Origin: Ceratopteris richardii
Taxonomy: Eukaryota; Streptophyta; Polypodiopsida; Polypodiales; Pteridaceae
DNA length: 64,000 nucleotides
Assembly: GCA_020310875.1 (NCBI GenBank)
Contig: CM035441.1
Span: 87,716,536 to 87,780,535 of the forward strand
Direction of reading: 5' to 3'
The notes beneath the pieces are model-generated. The model had not been told where the DNA came from and ran no database searches. It saw only the letters and a program-made list of their open reading frames with translations. Numbering within the stretch: the stretch's first letter is position 1; each line of letters opens with the position of its first letter. A program made the translations under genes and the position numbers. Of this stretch, positions 11,043-23,369 are shown in pieces.

Positions 11043-13811
11043 GAAGAACAAGGAAATTCAGGAAGACCGGACCTTGAAGAGTTGGTAACCACTCCCAGAG
11101 GTAAATCATTAGTGACTCGAGTCTTGAGAGGGGATTTGATACCTCAAGATGATTACCTGCTCGAGGTCAACTTGATCCATGGAGCAGATTTACTGTTACA
11201 AACTGACTCACCTACAAGGGGACATGAGGAAAGTCCAATGACCTTTTACGAGCTAAAAGATCCTGAAGATGAGTCTAGAGTCACATACCTAGATAAGAAC
11301 CAAAGAAGTTATTGGCTTGTTGATGCCATAGATAGGTCTTGATTGAAGTATATGGGGTTGCCAGTATTCCCTCAGTGCGAGCAGGCAACTACTTCCCAGA
11401 ACCCCTTCGAGACACAACAAGAGTCAGAACATACAATGTCGGGACAAACAAGCCATCGTAGTGTTCCAAACCAAACCCATGTGCAATTTACAATGCCAAG
11501 AATGCAAGAACACAATCAAACTCACCCTGGATTAGGCAACCAACATCGGCCACCAGTGAGGCCAAGACCACCACTAGGAGTGCAGCCTGGAATGCCTCCA
11601 ATCAGACCAGTAATTCCTTTAATGCCTAGACCGCCCGAACCCATAAGAAGATTAAGACCGATTCACATGGCTAAGTGTATGAGAAATCATTATGATGGAA
11701 TGAGAGAACCTTACGACCACATAGCTGAATTTAAAAAAGTTTTAAGAGCTGAACAAGTAGATGATTTCTTTGTGCAGTATGAGTCCTTTGGACTCACTCT
11801 CATAGGAATGGCTTTGACCTGGTTCCAACCACTAGACCCCAATCAATTCAGAGATATTGAGCAATTCTTTCAAGAATTCATAAGGGAATTCACTAAGAGA
11901 GGGATTAAACATAACTCTTCATCATTAATCCATAGATTCAAACAGAACCCAAATGAAACTATGAAAATAGCTACGAGAAGATTCAATCAGAATGTGGATA
12001 GATGCCCAGTAGCAGAAAGACTTACGCAACAAAAAATGATATCATTATTCTTGGACGAACTGACAAACGGAACCCTAAGGAATTTAGTCTATGTGAAGAG
12101 GCTATAGATGTTGAATGAGTGTCTTCAAGAGTGTATTGACCTAGAGGACAACCTAGCAGATGATCTCAAAAGTACACCTTGTCCTACGAAATCAGAAGAC
12201 ACTAGAAGCACAGTAACATCCAACTCTAGTAATGTAGAAGAGTTAGCTGAGCTGGTAGCTAAGGAGTTGACGGATAGCAAAACTACAGGCATCCATCACT
12301 AAGAATACGAAGTTGCAGCCTATGTGGAGGTGATCACCCCACTCATATGTTGTAAGAGGAGGAATAGGTGTGCCTCAAGCTTACCCTTACAATAGGTAGT
12401 CACATCAAGGAACCGCTTTGTATTGCCACAAAGAACAAAAATACACCAATCATATCACTGAGAATTTCCCATTCAACAGGCAGACACGACCTGTAAATCA
12501 ACCTTAGTATCAGCCATATGGATACCCACCTAGGGAGCAAGGCGGGGAGATTCCCAGGTATAATCCCTACCCAGGACCACCAGGAGCACCTAGACCATAT
12601 GAGCAAGTACAATTTGGAAACCCTCTGCCAATGTTAGGACCATAACCGCCACTTCCTCAATATGTAGTACCTGTCAAATATGCTCAACTAGAGGAAAACT
12701 TTGAAAGAGCCATAGTGCCAGCATCACCAATAGCTAGTGCCAAATCAACAAACCCAGGATATGAGCAAACCCAAGGAGATTACTATTCCTATGATACCAG
12801 CCTGATTGAATATGAGCAAGCTTATGACCCACAATACTATGGATATGAAGGACATGACAATGTCTATGGACCTGAGGTGGCAATGCTAATGTACACCACA
12901 CCCAAAGCACCAGTACCCGTAAGACCACCCATCAGACCACCTATGCCAAAAGGACCATGTTATAGATGCGGAGGAGACAACTTTATCAGAGAACGTACTA
13001 GACCATACAACCCACCACCCCTCAAGACTTGGGAAGTGTATTGCAGTGATTGTGGAAAGGAACATTTCTTTAGAGATTGCCCAAAAAATCCCAATAAGGC
13101 TCAAGACACTACACCTATTAATGTGATCGAAGTAATTGAATGATCAGGAAGTGACAAGGAATACATCGTACCATTAAAGGCCATCACACAAGCACAAACA
13201 AGAGAACAAGAAAGAAAACGAGCAGACCCTGAATAAGAAAAGGGTGAAACGCTAGAACCCAGAATTCAAGTAGTGGAAGATTCAGAAGACCCACGCGATA
13301 GTACCCAAATAACGAAGAGCCAAAATGGAAGGATAGGAGAGAAAAACTCAAGGAAAAATGGATTAAAAATAAAAACAAGGAAGACAAGAAGCATGAAAAG
13401 CTTTACCCACAAGGGGAGTTAGAAAAGGAGAGGCTAGCGATATGTAGAAAACTCATAGAGGTAGCTCAGGCCACCCTAGAGAAGACCATCCCAGCTCTCC
13501 CCGAAACAATAATATCGGAAGAACAATACAATGATTGTATTAAAGCCAAGGACAAGATACCAAAAGAGAAGGATGATAAGCCAAAACTATTGAAAACCCA
13601 AGCTAAGCCTATGTCCATAGTCCTGGATTTAGATTCTCATTGGCCTAAAGAGTTGTGGACTAGAATTCGAGAAGATCAATGGAAAAGGAATGGAGTTGCA
13701 AAACCTCCTTTTGAGGAATTAGATGTGGAAGATTTTCAACCAATGCCAAATGTGGAAGAAATATATGAGGAAGTTTCTAGACTAGACCAAAATAGGGAAG
13801 AAGCATTTTGA
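11043..13811 (+). pseudogene. Gypsy gag fragment (capsid, knuckles, linker)
   Basis: Several plus-strand frames belong to one decayed gag. The first, 11043-11342 (ending YLDKNQRSYWLVDAIDRS), is a leader I do not recognise. 11343-12107 has a Pro-rich stretch followed by a retrotransposon_gag domain (EPYDHIAEFKK, ALTWFQPLDP, FTKRGIKHNSSSL, LFLDELTNGTLRNLV). 12715-13143 has Cys/His clusters (CYRCGGD and CSDCGKEHFFRDC). 13144-13589 is degraded linker without a usable frame. 13590-13811 has ELWTRIREDQW and VEEIYEE, which resemble the start of the gypsy-1 protease frame (EFLREIQEDKW, IPSIYEEQE). Pol is absent: copia-1 and copia-2 cut the element at 11041 and 13836. Confidence 0.8.
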
Positions 13812-13935
13812 CCCTACCAAATTACATGGGAGAATTGTTGGATTTTATTGATCTCCAAAGTACAGCTAGAAGTAGGTGAAACCCAATAGAACCTAGTTGA
13901 CTTTTTCACTAACTTGTATGCATAGACCAATTTTC

Positions 13936-14480
13936 TTGCAGAGCAAATTGCTCTTTACTCACTTCCAATTTTCCAAAACTGTTTCATACACATAAACTAG
14001 AATCTAAGAGCTTTCCAACAAGATATATAACACCTCAAATGGATAAATACACAATGAGCTATGATCTCTGCAATATGCAGCTTTAATGGAGACCTTGAAA
14101 CAGAGATGAACCTGAGGACACACATCACTTGCAGAGACTACTGCTCTTAACTCACAACTCCAGTGACTTTGAAACTTTCCAGAATACAAGTAGACTTAAA
14201 GAGCTTTCTAACAAGCCAAAGAACACATGATTTGGATACATACACAAGGAGATATGACCTCTGCAAGTTTGAGGTTTAATGGAGACCTTCAGCAGGGATA
14301 AAAAACAGAGAACACACACTACTTGCAGAGAGTATTGCTCTCAATTCACAAATCCAATGGTTATGAAAATTTACAGGAAGAAAGTAGCCAGTAAGAGATT
14401 TCCAATGAGCTATGAAACATGTAATTTGAATATATAATGAGGGAGATACAAGCTCTGCAATCTCTGCATACAAAACTACA
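13936..14480 (-). repeat. Three tandem ~193-bp repeats in copia-2 LTR
   Basis: Copies start at 13936, 14129 and 14323, each with TTGCAGAG. They share blocks such as GGAGACCTT, GAGCTTTCTAACAAG and ACACAC. Spacing is 193 and 194 bp; the last copy is shorter. They lie on the transcribed side of the TATA motif, so in R/U5. Confidence 0.75.
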
Positions 14481-14541
14481 ATAGTGTAGAGATACACATA
14501 TGACTCTATTGGACATCCCACAAGATCACGACTTTTCTCCT

Positions 14542-14551
14542 CTTTTTATAG
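14542..14551 (-). promoter_or_regulatory. TATA box of copia-2 LTR
   Basis: The minus strand reads CTATAAAAAG, about 320 bp from the U3 end of the LTR. Confidence 0.55.
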
Positions 14552-14997
14552 CATGGGAAACTAATCTAAAACCTTCCTAATACATCTAAATTCGTGGTAG
14601 ACACTTGGATGGAGGTATTACATGACTCAAGTGCTCAAATAAGCAAAGTATTGATGGACTTTGAGAACTAGCCACATCGACCTTCCACTAGGACACCACT
14701 GAAGCTCCTTTGTGACTCACTAATTTGACTCACCATGTTCTAGAACTCACGTGGTATTTTTGCTACATTTTATGAATAATATGAGCCTTCTTGAAGTATT
14801 TGAAGACTTCCCAAAGGTATTTACATAATTTGAAACTTCTACCCTACATAAAACAAATGTTCGCAACATTCTCCCCCTCAAGTTTCAAAGGGTATTTCCT
14901 TCATGCCAAGAATATAGTTGAATCTTTGAAGCTTTGGTCCATCCAAGGATTTGGTGAAGATATCTGCAACTTGATCCTTTGTTCCAACAAAAGAAAC

Positions 14998-17900
14998 CTA
15001 CACTTCATTGTTCATGGCCTTCTCTCGAACATAATGATAGTGAACCTCTATATGCTTTGTTCTAGCATGAAAAATAGGATTTGAGGTCATATGAATGCTG
15101 CTGAAGTTATCCCCATATATCAGTGGTACATCAACCTGCACATTCAAGTCATGAAACAACTTTTTAAACCACATAACCTCAGTAGTAGTCAATGCTAAAC
15201 CTCTATACTCAGCCTTTGTAGAAGATAAAGCAACTGTAGCCTGTTTCTTTGAACTCCATGTTAATGTCTTGTTTCCTGCTATTACCACATATCCACTTGT
15301 GGATCTTCTGTCATCTTTGCTTCCAGCCCAATGTGCATCACTAAAGACTTTAAGAGTTAGATCAGCATCATGACTATAAAATAATCCTTCGTTCATGGTA
15401 CCTTTCAAATACCTAATCACTCTTTTCGCTGCATGCATATGAGGTACTCTAGGTTCATGCATAAACTGTGATAATACTCCCACTGCATAACATATATCAG
15501 GTCTAGTTTTTGTTGCATAAATCAAAGATCCTACCATGGATCTATATACATTCATATCATGCAACTCATCACCTTCCTTTGCACTCAGCTTTACATTGCA
15601 TTCCATTGGAGTAGAAACAAATTTACATTCCTGCATACCAAACCTTTTCAGCATATCACATATATACTTTCTTTGTATCAACCACATACCTTCATCGCTA
15701 TACATAATTTCAATCCCAAGAAAGTATCTGAGCAAACCAAGATCTGAAATTTTAAATTCCTTTCCCAAATTACCTTTTATCTCATCAATTGCTTTTGCAT
15801 CATTCCCTGTAATCAACAAGTCATCCACATAAATGCATACATAGACACACATGCCATCTACATGTTTTACATAAAGTGAAGGATCAGCATGACTCGTTGT
15901 GTATCCTTGCAGCATAAGATACTTTACCAACCTTGCATTCCATGCCCTTGGTGCCTGCTTAAGACCATACAATGCCTTCTTTAACCTGCATACATGATTA
16001 GGACATTTTGCATCCACATAACCATCTGGTTGTGACATATACACTTCTTCATTTAACTCACCATTAAGAAAGGCATTCTTTATATCGAGTTGATATATAT
16101 TCCACCTTTTACTTGCAGCTAAAGCCAACAAAGTTCTCACCGTTGCCATATTTGCTACTGGACTAAATGTTTCCTCATAGTCCACACCTTGAGTTTGATT
16201 ATATCCTTTTGCTACAAGTCTAGCCTTATATCTAGACACACTACCATCACTATTTCTTTTAATCTTAACCATTTTGCATCCACATAACCATCTGGTTATG
16301 ACATATACACTTCTTCATTTAACTCACCATTAAGAAAGGCATTCTTTCCTCATACATGATTAGGACATTTTGCATCCACATAACCATCTGGTTGTGACAT
16401 ATACACTTCTTCATTTAACTCACCATTAAGAAAGGCATTCTTTATATCGAGTTGATATATATTCCACCTTTTACTTGCAGCTAAAGCCAACAAAGTTCTC
16501 ACCGTTGCCATATTTGCTACTGGACTAAATGTTTCCTCATAGTCCACACCTTGAGTTTGATTATATCCTTTTGCTACAAGTCTAGCCTTATATCTAGACA
16601 CACTACCATCACTATTTCTTTTAATCTTAAAAACCCACTTGCAACCAATTACCTTTTGCTTTGGTGTACTTGGAACTAAATTCCAAGTCTTGTTATCCCG
16701 TAGTGCTTCCATTTCTTCTCTCATTGCTTTCTCCCACTTTTCATCTCCTTTGGCCTCATCATAACATGTGGGTTCATTTTCCTGCTCAACTTTTGTCATA
16801 AAAGCATAATGAGTATTCATGAAAGATTCATAAGTATACCTTTGAGGTTGCTTACTTACTCTTGAAGTTCTTCTTACCTCCAATGTAGATGCTCTTCCTT
16901 TCTTATTAGGAACCTTTGATGATTCTCCATACTCACATACATCACTAATTTCCTCTCCTTCATCATTAACTTCAACAAGTTTGAGTTTACCTTTACTTTT
17001 AACACTTGGAGGTGACCCTTGCCTTAATCTTCCATTGAAAGGTGATCCTCTTTCTTCATCTAAACCACTCCTTTCATCATTTAAACTTCCTGATGGCTGA
17101 ACTATGCATTCATCTCCTTCAACCACACCTTCTTCATTTTCATCCATGACCTGCAAACAATTCTTATCTGCATACCATGAAAGTGATTCATCAAAGTTTA
17201 CATCTCTTGACACAACAACCTTATTGGTATGAGGATTATAGCATCTATATCCTCTTTGAGTATCTGCATAACCAATAAATATACATTTTTCTGATTTCGC
17301 ATCAAGTTTAGATCTCACCTCACTAGGTACATGTACATAACATACACAACCAAATACTTTCAAATGACTTACACTTGGTTTCCTTCCATGCCATACCTCA
17401 TATGGTGTCAAATGATGAACTCCAGTAGTCGGAACTCTATTCATAATGTAAACACTTGTGCTAACAGCTTCAGCCCAAAAATAATTAGGCAAACACATAT
17501 CATTAAGCATGCTTCTAGATGCTTCTGCTATGTTTCTGTTTCTTCTTTCTGCGACTCCATTTTGTTGTGGAGTATACCTGCATGTAACTTCTCTTTTGAT
17601 ACCTTCATCATGCAAAAAATTAGTAAAAGCTTGAGAGAAATACTCTCCCCCTCCATCAGATCTTAGCTTCTTAATATACCTTCCTGTTTGCTTTTCGACA
17701 TATGATTTGAACTTCTTGAAACAATCAAAGACCTCACTCTTATGTTTAATAAAATACACAAATGTCATTCTACTATGATCGTCAATGAATGATACATAGT
17801 ACTTATTACCAACCAAGGATGCCTCTTTAGTAGGTCCCCACACATCTGTGTGTATGAGATCTAGCAAACCATCACTTACATAGCTTGAATGCTTGAAAGG

Positions 17901-19160
17901 TTGTCTACTCTGCTTACCCATTTGACATGCTTCACAAAGATGCACCATATGTTGCTTAGTAAGATCAGGTAATCCTTCAACAATCCTCTTCTTTGATAGC
18001 TACTTTAACCTGTGCACATTCATGTGTCCAATCCTTTTGTGCCATAGATCAAGCTCTGCTATTCGATGCATACCATAAGAGAAATAGTTTGTATGATTTG
18101 GGTTTACCTTGAATGTAAATAATCTACCTTGTTTTTGACCTCTAGCAATTAACCTCCTTTGCTTTGGATCCTCAATGAAGCAACCTGCATGATTAAATCT
18201 CACTTGTAGACCTTTTTCTACCATTTGACCAACCGACATCAAATTCTTAGTGATAGTTGGCACATAAAGTACATCCTTCAAGCAATTTGTCTTGCTTTTA
18301 TCCTGCATAACAACATCTCCAACCTGCATAATCTTATGTGTTGTATCATCTCCTGTTTCAACATGACCTTTATATGACGGATTATGCATATTAGAAAACC
18401 ATGAAGCATCATGAGACATGTGATTAGAACAACCACTATCTACATACCATACATCGCTATTGCAATTCATCTTAGTTTCAACATTCATCATTAGAAGCGA
18501 ATCATAATCATCACTTTTACCTTCAACTGCATAATTTCCTTGTTGTTTACCTCTTCTTGAATAGCCTCCTCTTTGATTACCACCTTGATTATTTTCATTT
18601 TGATAACAATCTTTGGCATAGTGTCCATACCTTCCACATATATAGCAATTGTTCTTATTATCTTCACTCCTTTGTCTTTGGTTGTAGTTGTAGTAGCCTC
18701 TTGTACCTCTAGCGCTTGATCTTCCTCTTCCTCTTGTGTTAAAGAAGCCACTTGAAGTCCTTTGATCATCGCTCCTTCTTCCTCGACCTCTATTTGAACC
18801 TCTTCCACCTCTGTTTCCACCTTTTGATGATCCTACATAAAGAGCTTGTCCTTGAGATCCTTTTTGATTTGAAGTAGAAACATTTAGATTCATCTCCTCC
18901 GTGACCATGAGGGCAATAAGTTGATCAAAATCTGGTAATTCTCCTCTGACATAAACTGAAGTAATGAAGGGTTTCCATCTCTCATCATCTTTGAGTCCGT
19001 TGAGAGTATGTGCAACCAAGTCGTCGTCCTCCACATGAGCTTGAATTGATCCTAGTTGATTTGCAATCTCTTTAACTTTCAATATGTAATCATTGACCGA
19101 TGTCCTTGTATCTTTCTTTATGTTATTCAAATCATTTTTGAGTTGAATCTTGCTCTTTGG
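14998..19160 (-). pseudogene. copia-2 gag-pol polyprotein, degraded and internally duplicated
   Basis: Gag enters at 19160 already truncated and continues through CCHC CYICGRYGHYAKDC (near 18630) and protease VWYVDSGCSNHM (near 18430) to a stop at 18000. The frame at 16350-17948 holds the integrase zinc end (CEACQMGKQSR), RLRSDGGGEYFS, NGVAERRNRN and the RT start. 14998-16272 holds RT with YVDD, RNase H (ALSSTKAEYRGL) and HARTKHIEVHYH. The RT segment coding LDIKNAFLNGELNEEVYM is present as two full and one partial copy (15989-16630), which breaks the frame. The catalytic residues I can see are kept. The element is inactive as it stands. Confidence 0.92.
15989..16630 (-). repeat. 280-bp perfect duplication plus partial third copy
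   Basis: 15989-16268 and 16351-16630 look identical over 280 bp. The 82-bp spacer is itself mostly a third, 78-bp partial copy (from 16271) with one G-to-A change, which gives a stop in the RT reading sense. The repeat covers the N-terminal half of RT. Confidence 0.93.
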
Positions 19161-19837
19161 TGTAGCTCAATGATGAGTAGCACCTCCTTTAATGTCAATC
19201 TGGGAAGACGTGAGGATGGTATGAAGACCTCAAGCAAGTGGAGGCACAAGTGCGTGAGTGAGAAGCACACAGACATGCACCCCCATACACACACATGCGC
19301 ACACACGGCAAGACAAAGAGTGAGAATCAATGGAGTTCTTTAGATTACTTTCAAAAAGCTCTTACAAGTTCATTTCAATTACAATCTAACTTCCAAAAAT
19401 GAGCTCTCTAGCTCCTTTTATAGTTTTTGACTAGCTTTGGCCCTGTCCAGACCTAGTGTCCGGCCTAGTTAAAAATTAGGTTCCAGGGCTCTTTTGAGGG
19501 CTCAAACGAGATCTAAAAAATATGAAAATTGATATGTAGGCACTTCTAAGGCTCCTCAAGCTCAAGGGCTCCTTGGCTTGCACAAAATGGAGCTATAGAA
19601 ATACGAAATGGTATTTACAATGGTTTTTAGTGATTAAAATCACTATTTGTGTAGGGGTTTTCCCTGTTGATTTGTCATACACATCTTTGAGCTCCCTACT
19701 TGCTACTCCTTGATTTCTGAAAAATTTAGATGGCCTACTTGCCAGATCTTCTTTGGCTACTGTGTCTGCTTGTGCTATCTCTTCGTTCCGACCCTCTTTG
19801 TCGTGTGGCTCCTTCGGTTCCCTGACTGCTGCCAACA
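19161..19837 (-). repeat. gypsy-1 3' LTR
   Basis: It runs from TGTAGCTCAA to GCTGCCAACA, 677 bp, with the polypurine tract directly beyond. It matches 30715-31290 in order, including a CA/TG-rich stretch and the block ACAATGGTTTTTAGTGAT. ORF3 reads into it. Confidence 0.78.
19415..19423 (-). promoter_or_regulatory. TATA box of gypsy-1 3' LTR
   Basis: The minus strand reads CTATAAAAG. The right LTR has CTATAAAAAG at the matching place (30983-30992). Confidence 0.5.
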
Positions 19838-22800
19838 CCCCCCCCACTCTCGCGTCTGTCGCCCATGACAGACCCTTGTCTAGATGCTCGTTGAACGTAA
19901 TATTGGACAACATCGGAAGCGAGGTGATGTTCTTCTAATCTGAGCCCCCGTGCTAGATCTGTTAATAATGCATCCCAATTTACTGGTCCTAGTACGTCCG
20001 GATGTGGCACCCGCAGTTGTTCTGAATGGATAGTTCTCTCCACAGCGAATAAGTGGAGGAGATGTGAGGGCCTGGGTACAAATATTTCTGAGTGATATTC
20101 CCAGAATCCCGTTATGAACATCTCCTCGAAGGTCTGTTTAAAACAAGCTGGGAGGTAATTTATTCTGGCGTGCCAAGCATATATTACCTCTATGGATGGG
20201 GTTGTGCTCATGTCGTATACCAGATCTTGGTTTCCTGTAAGAAATCCGACACCGGAGAAGTGGGGGTCTTTAATTCTTGAACGTCCTGAAGGTGATTAGC
20301 ATTAGTTCAAAGATTTTCATGCACATTTGTGCCATCACATCGGGGGTATTCCGTAGTCGAGTGCTCCAGTGTCTGATGGTAGAGATCATGTAATTTACAG
20401 TGGGAGGGCCTTGTGGCGGTGCTAGATAAACATAATTTAACCACTTCGCGCAACCCTTGACGTTCTTGACAGCAATTGTAAACTCTAGCCAAGTGCGCCG
20501 GCGGAATACTGGAACATAACAAGGATTGTATTTAATAAAAAGGGGCATGTTGGTCCAGGTACAAACCATTTCCGGGTAGGTTTCCAGAAGACGGATTCTC
20601 CAGGTTGGTTGATAAATGGAGCCTTTCTTTGCACTTTCTGGAATATCCTCTGGCCCAAATTGTGTGGCAAAAGTTGGAGGTTTGCCACAACTGCGTTGAA
20701 TCTCTGCATTGTAATCCGCAAGGAGCACACAATATGGCACATATTGATCATCATTGGTGCCGATCCATTTATGATGAGACATGCTTCGAAAGTATTCAGA
20801 CTTAATGATGATGTCTTCTAACTTTGCCATAGATTGGATTTGAATGGCCACTCTATCTTCATGGGTTGTTGCTGTCTTCTCGAGTGTTTGGAGCCATTCA
20901 GGTACTTCAACTTCTAATGTGTCCAGTCCTTCTGAGGTCTGTGCACCACCTGGCATCGGCATAGGAACGTATGGTTCCTCATATGTTTCATCCACCTCAA
21001 TGGGTACTAAATCCTCCCATTCGGGTTCTACAACTGGGGAGGCCTGCCTTTCATATTCTAGTAAGCTTTTCTGGAGTTCCGCCACCTGCTCTGTCAATGC
21101 CTTTACTTCCTCTGAAGTCGAGGCCGTTTCTAATACCTTGGTTGGAGCCTCCTTTTCCCTGAGCTGTCTACGTAGCTCATCTCGTTCCCTTTCCAAATCA
21201 TCATGTGCGTCTAATAAATCCGCATAGCTTTCCAAGATGGTTTTCATTGTTTCTGTGGGAACCGCTTTGAACTGTTCTGGATCGATCTCATGGGGGGAAC
21301 CTTCCATGGCTGCTTTCAGGTTTTCTTCGTTTTGTTTCTGCAACCGTTTATTTTCTTCAAGTGTTGTAGCCATATGCTTGCGAAGTAGAGTTAAATTACG
21401 CGTTGGTGGGGTGAATTGTGTAACGAGAGGTGAGGTGGGTGGGGAGAGTGGTTCCTCCTGATGTTCTTTTGTTTGCGTGTTGCCTTCCAGTCCTGATACA
21501 TTGATGTGTATTTGTTTTCCAGATCACCTAGGGCGGGCAGGCACACGTTTCTCAAATCGATTAATGTATGTCATGGCTTCATGTATGGCCTCATCCAAGC
21601 CGACTGCCTCTGCATGTAGATTCATGGCTTCGATAAACATATCATCCACACCTTCCTCAGCCAATAGTTGGCTCATGAGCACCTTGCCTGATTCAAGTGA
21701 CATTTTGTGTTGTTCCTGAACTCGCTTCATGGTTTGGTACAATCTTTTTATTTGTGCCGAATATGCTGGGGCACTTGCTAGCTCTGAGAGTTCATCATAT
21801 TCTTGATATTGTTCTTCGTCGGCTTCTTCTTCTTCTCCTCCTGCCTCTTGTTCATCTCCTTCGACTTCTACGACAACTCGTTGTGTCTGGGCTGGTGTTG
21901 TTGTGGCGGGGTGTGGTTCCTGGGCCTGGTCTGCTTCTGTTTCAAGATTAGATTCGTAGATCAGCCTGACAACTTCTTCATCCGTGAGGTCATTGAGAGT
22001 AAATCCCTGTGGAAATTCCAAATCTGATGGAATGGGGGGAAACACCAAGTTGGGTCCTTCTGTACTTGGTCGGGGGAGACGAATGGTGAATGGCCGAACA
22101 CGCCTAGTTTGAGGAGGAGTCACCTCTGGTGTGGTTGTGGCTCCCCTTGGTTGAGCACATGGTAATTGGACGCCTCCTCTCATCTTCTTCGATGGAGGAC
22201 CCGCTGTTGATAGTCGCCTTTGGAATTCTTGGGCCCTGGACCACACTAGTGCTCTTTGAATGGGCACGTCATATGCTAGGCACCTGTAAATTATTCTTGT
22301 TAGGGCACAACAGCCATGAAGTACATTTTTCTTATTCCAGCGCTGATGGGCTAGGTGTATCTGATCGATGACCCAGTGCGGTATGTTGAGGGTGAGGTTC
22401 TCTGTTTCTTCCAAGTATAAGCTGAACCATATTTTCTTAGGGGGCATAGTGAATCGTTCTTGCGCGGGAAAAGCAAAATGTTGCATAACAGTTCGTAAGT
22501 GGAGAGCAATGGTAGGCGTCATTGCCACCATATCCTTCAATTTATTGAGATCCTTATGCTTCATCCTTCCGGGGACCATTGTTTCTTTCTCGGTGGGAAT
22601 GTGCATACCTTGCATGTTCAATGCTTCCCGTACCAGATTGAGAGTCAGTTTGAATCTCTTGAGTTCGTGTCCTGGCAACAATGATGGTAGTACAAAGGTA
22701 CTATCGCCTCCCTTGGCCCTACTGGGAGTTATGGTACTTATGAAATAGGAGCAGCGTAGAAAATCAGGTTTAGGCAAGTGTGCCCTGAAATATCTATCCA

Positions 22801-23140
22801 GGCCTGCCTTGGTCCAAACTGATTGCATTACCTCTGCATTCTGATAGTTCTCGAATTCCCGAGTGAAAAAGCGGTAGCGTCCCCATTTGCCATTAAATTC
22901 AATTTCTGCTTCCCAGAAGTAGGTGCCGTCACCCAAGGGCCCTGCTACATCACTGAACCAATGAGCATGTTTCCCCACTTGAGAAGTGTGTCCTTGAGGG
23001 GGGTCCTGGATAGGAAGGACATGCACCGCTTGAAGTTCTTGAGGCCTTTCGGTGAGTGGTGGTTCCAGAAGGATGGTTTCAATGTCCACAATCTGTGCGA
23101 TGGACCTTGCCTGGGAACTGGTGCCTCCAGCTTCTGCCAT
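19735..23140 (-). pseudogene. gypsy-1 ORF3: long post-pol protein of unknown function
   Basis: Three blocks form one long reading sense. 21524-23140 gives 538 residues from MAEAGGTSSQ. A single TGA at 21524-21526 ends it, but the same frame stays open through 21523-20270 (including 367 residues from MATTLEENKRL). One frameshift near 20290 then leads into 19735-20211, whose end lies in the LTR. The first block has a globular part rich in aromatic residues and a Pro/Thr linker ending in an acidic run (EEEEADEEQYQEYDEL). The second starts with a likely coiled coil (DLERERDELRRQLREKEAP, then a Leu-rich helix) and ends in another aromatic-rich part (MVCTWTNMPLFIKYNPCY). I see no signal peptide, membrane segment, zinc finger or protease motif, so an Env role is not supported. 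Captured host gene, displaced structural protein or new accessory protein are all possible. Confidence 0.6.
19838..19850 (-). other. gypsy-1 polypurine tract
   Basis: On the minus strand this reads GAGAGTGGGGGGG, extending by one G toward the LTR, directly before the 3' LTR start. Confidence 0.65.
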
Positions 23141-23185
23141 ATTTATTGCTTGCTACTGGTTCTGTCGAGAATATAGAGCATGCGT

Positions 23186-23236
23186 TAATATTGTAATGGA
23201 CAAGATATAACACGTTTTGCCCCCGTTACAATATTA
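23186..23236. repeat. 11-bp inverted repeat between pol and ORF3
   Basis: TAATATTGTAA at 23186-23196 is matched by TTACAATATTA at 23226-23236, a perfect 11-bp stem around a 29-base loop. A short purine run on the minus strand (CGGGGGCAAAACG) lies in the loop. The 229-base gap 23141-23369 holds nothing else I can name. Confidence 0.6.
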
Positions 23237-23369
23237 TCGTGAGGTGAGTAATGGGTTAGTGGTCAGTGAGTGCACGATGACAGTGTGTGTAGTTAATGCC
23301 TGGATAGTCCTAGGAGCTAGATGGAAAGATGCAGTGGCTGACTAATGCAGTTAGTAAGTGGAGATGAAT

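Larger units (their letters stand above)
13836..14868 (-). repeat. copia-2 3' LTR
   Basis: It begins TGTTGGATTTT and ends GTTCGCAACA, 1,033 bp. The minus-strand polypurine tract CTTGAGGGGGAGAA follows at 14869-14882. The second LTR is not in the window, so the left edge is judged from the TG end and the loss of gag sequence. Confidence 0.75.
13836..19160 (-). mobile_element. Ty1/copia element copia-2, 5' part missing
   Basis: It has a 3' LTR at 13836-14868, polypurine tract at 14869-14882 and gag-pol up to the middle of gag, where gypsy-1's LTR begins at 19161. The N-terminal gag and 5' LTR are not found in the window, including beyond gypsy-1, so a simple nested insertion does not explain the right-hand side. 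Confidence 0.85.

Noticed and set aside
20844..21227. 127-residue Ser-rich plus-strand frame
   Set aside because: Antisense shadow of the ORF3 coiled-coil region.
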